From Alphaproteobacteria bacterium CG1_02_46_17 (GTDB lineage Bacteria; Pseudomonadota; Alphaproteobacteria; Micavibrionales; Micavibrionaceae), in contig MNUG01000032.1 of assembly GCA_001871905.1 (NCBI GenBank), forward strand, positions 21,145 through 85,144: 64,000 nucleotides of DNA. The letters run 5' to 3'. The notes below the pieces were generated by a model. That model did no database searches, was not told the origin of the DNA, and saw only the letters and a program-made list of their open reading frames with translations. Of this stretch, positions 62,512-64,000 are shown piece after piece; the first letter of the stretch is position 1, and every line of letters begins with the position of its first letter. A program made the translations under genes and the position numbers.

Positions 62512-62572
62512 AATTTGCAACTTTGTTGCCTTTTGTCTAAAAACCCCCTTATGAAACATAAAGGGACATTCC

Positions 62573-62932
62573 ATGTTACTAACCGTTTTACAAGCCAAGC
62601 TTCACCGCGCAACAGTCACGCAGGCTGACCTCAATTATGAAGGGTCGATTACGGTTGATGCCGACCTGCTGGATCAGGCAGGTATCAGAGTACATCAGCA
62701 AGTGGATGTCCTGGATATCACCAACGGCGCACGCCTGACCACCTATGCCATTGCCGGAGAGCGTGGATCGGGTGTTATCGGGATTAATGGTGCAGCTGCC
62801 CATCTGGTTAAAATAGACGATCTGGTTATTATTTGTGCCTATGCCCAGATGACCGAAGAGGAAGCGGATGCTTACACGCCGCGCGTATTGCTCCTTGATA
62901 AGAGCAACAAGGTTTGCGGCCCCAGCAGATAG
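62573..62932 (+). CDS. panD: Aspartate 1-decarboxylase (proenzyme)
   Basis: Makes beta-alanine for pantothenate. 119 residues: [28 protein letters not shown], where the Gly-Ser bond is cleaved to give the pyruvoyl group; [23 protein letters not shown], and [11 protein letters not shown]. Typical length. AAAGGGA is upstream of ATG 62573. Confidence 0.97.
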   Translation: MLLTVLQAKLHRATVTQADLNYEGSITVDADLLDQAGIRVHQQVDVLDITNGARLTTYAIAGERGSGVIGINGAAAHLVKIDDLVIICAYAQMTEEEADAYTPRVLLLDKSNKVCGPSR

Positions 62933-62992
62933 GGTGGATCAATCATAAGGGATTTTCTTTACAAAATCAGAAAGTTTGCATATAAGAACATT

Positions 62993-63190
62993 ATGAGAAA
63001 TACATATAATAATGCCGTCTCCGGCGACTTGAATATAATCGAGAAATTCTCCTTGGCGGTGAATTCTGCCGCAGGATTATATCATCTGACAATGACGCAG
63101 CCGCGCATGATCGGTGCAGCCGTTGGAGTTCTTGTGCTGGGCGCAACGGCTTATGGCTATCTGGCCAAACGCAGCCGTACAATCGGTTAG
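62993..63190 (+). CDS. Small single-helix membrane protein
   Basis: 65 residues, not recognised. A polar N-terminal 38 residues and one hydrophobic helix (MIGAAVGVLVLGATAYGYLA) followed by KRSR. The ribosome-binding site is weak. Its stop overlaps the convergent gene by 4 nt. Small membrane protein is the most I can say. Confidence 0.45.
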   Translation: MRNTYNNAVSGDLNIIEKFSLAVNSAAGLYHLTMTQPRMIGAAVGVLVLGATAYGYLAKRSRTIG

Positions 63191-63885
63191 GGTTCGAAGA
63201 CCATTTGATAGATGGTTTTATCGCCGTGTTTCAGACTCATGACTTGTTTTGCCTTGATATCGTGCAATTTCTTTGACCAGAACTTAGTTCCTTCGCCTTC
63301 ATCTCTCAATATAGACAAAACTTCGGCGCCACTTATCAGGCGATTGGATTGTGCAGACTCCTTAACCAGATCAACCAGAGCGTTCTGGATCATTAAAACA
63401 GAAGATTTGAAGGCATGCTCATCGAATGAGTTCTTGGCAGAGAGTTTCTTATCTCCAAATAACCCTGTCATATCAAAAGAGAAATGATCTTTCGGCTCGC
63501 AGAGGTCAATAAAATGCTCTGTCTGTTTGGGGAGATCAAGGCAGCGGATACGTTCCGCAATTAGAATGGCGGCAGCCTTGGCAGTTTCCGGGCGGGCGTC
63601 ATGGCTGCAGATCCCCCATATGGTTGGGGGTTCTATGGAGTCCCCGAATTTGCGGAAAAATCCAGTTGGCGAGAGACAATGCTCGAATAATGCGGAGACA
63701 GTTTTGTCCGGAAACTTGAATTTTTCCGGTGTTTGAAAAAAATTTACCAAAGTGTCTGTCGCATGCGAGGCAAGAGAATTTGCCTGCGTTGTCATCAGAA
63801 GATAGCGTAAGCGTCTTGGGGCTTCCGGATCGCTGTCAAAGGCAAGCTGCAAAATTGGATTTATCTTATTTGAAGAAGACATCAT
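63187..63885 (-). CDS. Unknown cytosolic protein
   Basis: 232 residues, not recognised. Mostly helical, with APRRLRYLLMTTQANSLAS, FRKFGDSIEPPTIWGICSHD and a C-terminal SGAEVLSILRDEGEGTKFW segment that looks like a winged-helix-type fold. AGGGGT precedes ATG 63885. No signal or membrane segment. Confidence 0.65.
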   Translation of the reverse strand: MMSSSNKINPILQLAFDSDPEAPRRLRYLLMTTQANSLASHATDTLVNFFQTPEKFKFPDKTVSALFEHCLSPTGFFRKFGDSIEPPTIWGICSHDARPETAKAAAILIAERIRCLDLPKQTEHFIDLCEPKDHFSFDMTGLFGDKKLSAKNSFDEHAFKSSVLMIQNALVDLVKESAQSNRLISGAEVLSILRDEGEGTKFWSKKLHDIKAKQVMSLKHGDKTIYQMVFEP

Positions 63886-63943
63886 ATACCCCTAATATTG
63901 TTATGGCAATATAATAGATATTGACTGCGAAGCACAAGAAAAA

Positions 63944-64000
63944 TCATTCTGCTCTTTCAACAAAAGAATCCATCAGGCGTTTGGTTGAGCCATCGGCAAA
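63944..64000 (-). CDS. C-terminal end of an unknown gene running off the right edge
   Basis: The reverse strand is open from the window edge to TGA at 63946-63944, giving 18 residues with MDSFVERAE at the end. Too short to identify. Confidence 0.3.
   Translation of the reverse strand, partial: FADGSTKRLMDSFVERAE

Noticed and set aside
1..64000. tRNA, rRNA genes and CRISPR arrays
   Set aside because: No T-loop-like GTTCRANYC signals in a cloverleaf context, no rRNA sequence and no regularly spaced repeats were noticed.
1..64000. Insertion sequences or an integrated prophage
   Set aside because: No transposase, integrase or terminase frames; the two phage-like proteins stand alone in host operons.

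Overview
The window is chromosomal DNA of an alphaproteobacterium of moderate to low GC, with dense, mostly housekeeping coding. Its affiliation rests on marker genes typical of the class: hemJ beside rho, the NDUFA12-like/MlaD/DUF2155 trio, an NDUFS6-like zinc-finger protein, ChvG/ChvI, a phasin, Hsp20 next to DUF1150, a ClpS/ClpA pair and a hemE-linked replication origin. I cannot name the genus; a deep-branching, free-living lineage is my best guess.

Layout. 1-1.75 kb: partial murI, long-form hpf and a ptsN whose phospho-histidine is replaced by Asp. 1.75-7.2 kb: a TerD-family gene, parB, parA, rsmG and mnmG, with two parS-like sites inside rsmG and mnmG. 7.3-13.7 kb: a lone receiver protein, aroE, ppsR, a ROK kinase, a short secreted protein, a single-domain asparaginase-like protein, a YggS-type PLP protein and rho with a long leader. 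14.1-15.7 kb: two unrecognised genes sitting between rho and hemJ. 16.2-18.7 kb: pyrF, lapA-like, ihfB and a conserved unknown. 18.7-19.2 kb: an AT-rich gap with several DnaA-box matches directly upstream of hemE, the likely oriC. 19.2-25.1 kb: hemE, hemH, a 26-codon membrane ORF with its own promoter, then a tight operon of a CDF transporter, glucokinase, a NodB-type deacetylase and a divergent SAM-hydrolase-like protein.

25.1-33 kb: a secreted SwmB/phage-fibre-like protein, hslVU, an Smr protein, two unknowns, ahcY and two small overlapping genes. 33-40 kb: rapZ, chvG, chvI, a PRC-barrel-like secreted protein, coaE, dnaQ, truA and fmt. HprK, EIIA-Man and HPr, which usually lie around rapZ in this class, are absent. 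40.1-46.6 kb: a prepilin-like protein, a DacC/SPOR protein, a phasin with a repeat-rich promoter, clpS, clpA and a second lone receiver. 46.6-54.6 kb: RidA-like, NDUFA12-like, mlaD, DUF2155, a candidate structured RNA, a virion-like small protein, recR, an FNR-type reductase, an ornithine/lysine decarboxylase, DUF1150, hsp20, a zinc-finger protein, an unknown and a second prepilin-like paralogue. 54.6-64 kb: ftsK, DUF898, an M48 protease, unknowns, one palindromic repeat, a His/Cys-rich protein, pheA, a membrane-anchored cytochrome c, panD and edge genes.

Together the genes describe the origin-proximal chromosome: replication start and partitioning (oriC, parABS, FtsK), haem synthesis (hemE, hemH, hemJ), protein quality control (HslUV, ClpAS, Hsp20, hibernation factor) and envelope sensing (ChvGI). 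The most interesting signals are the origin/parS architecture, the apparently dismantled PTS-Ntr relay, several small genes and RNAs with their own promoters, and a dispersed pair of prepilin-like paralogues.
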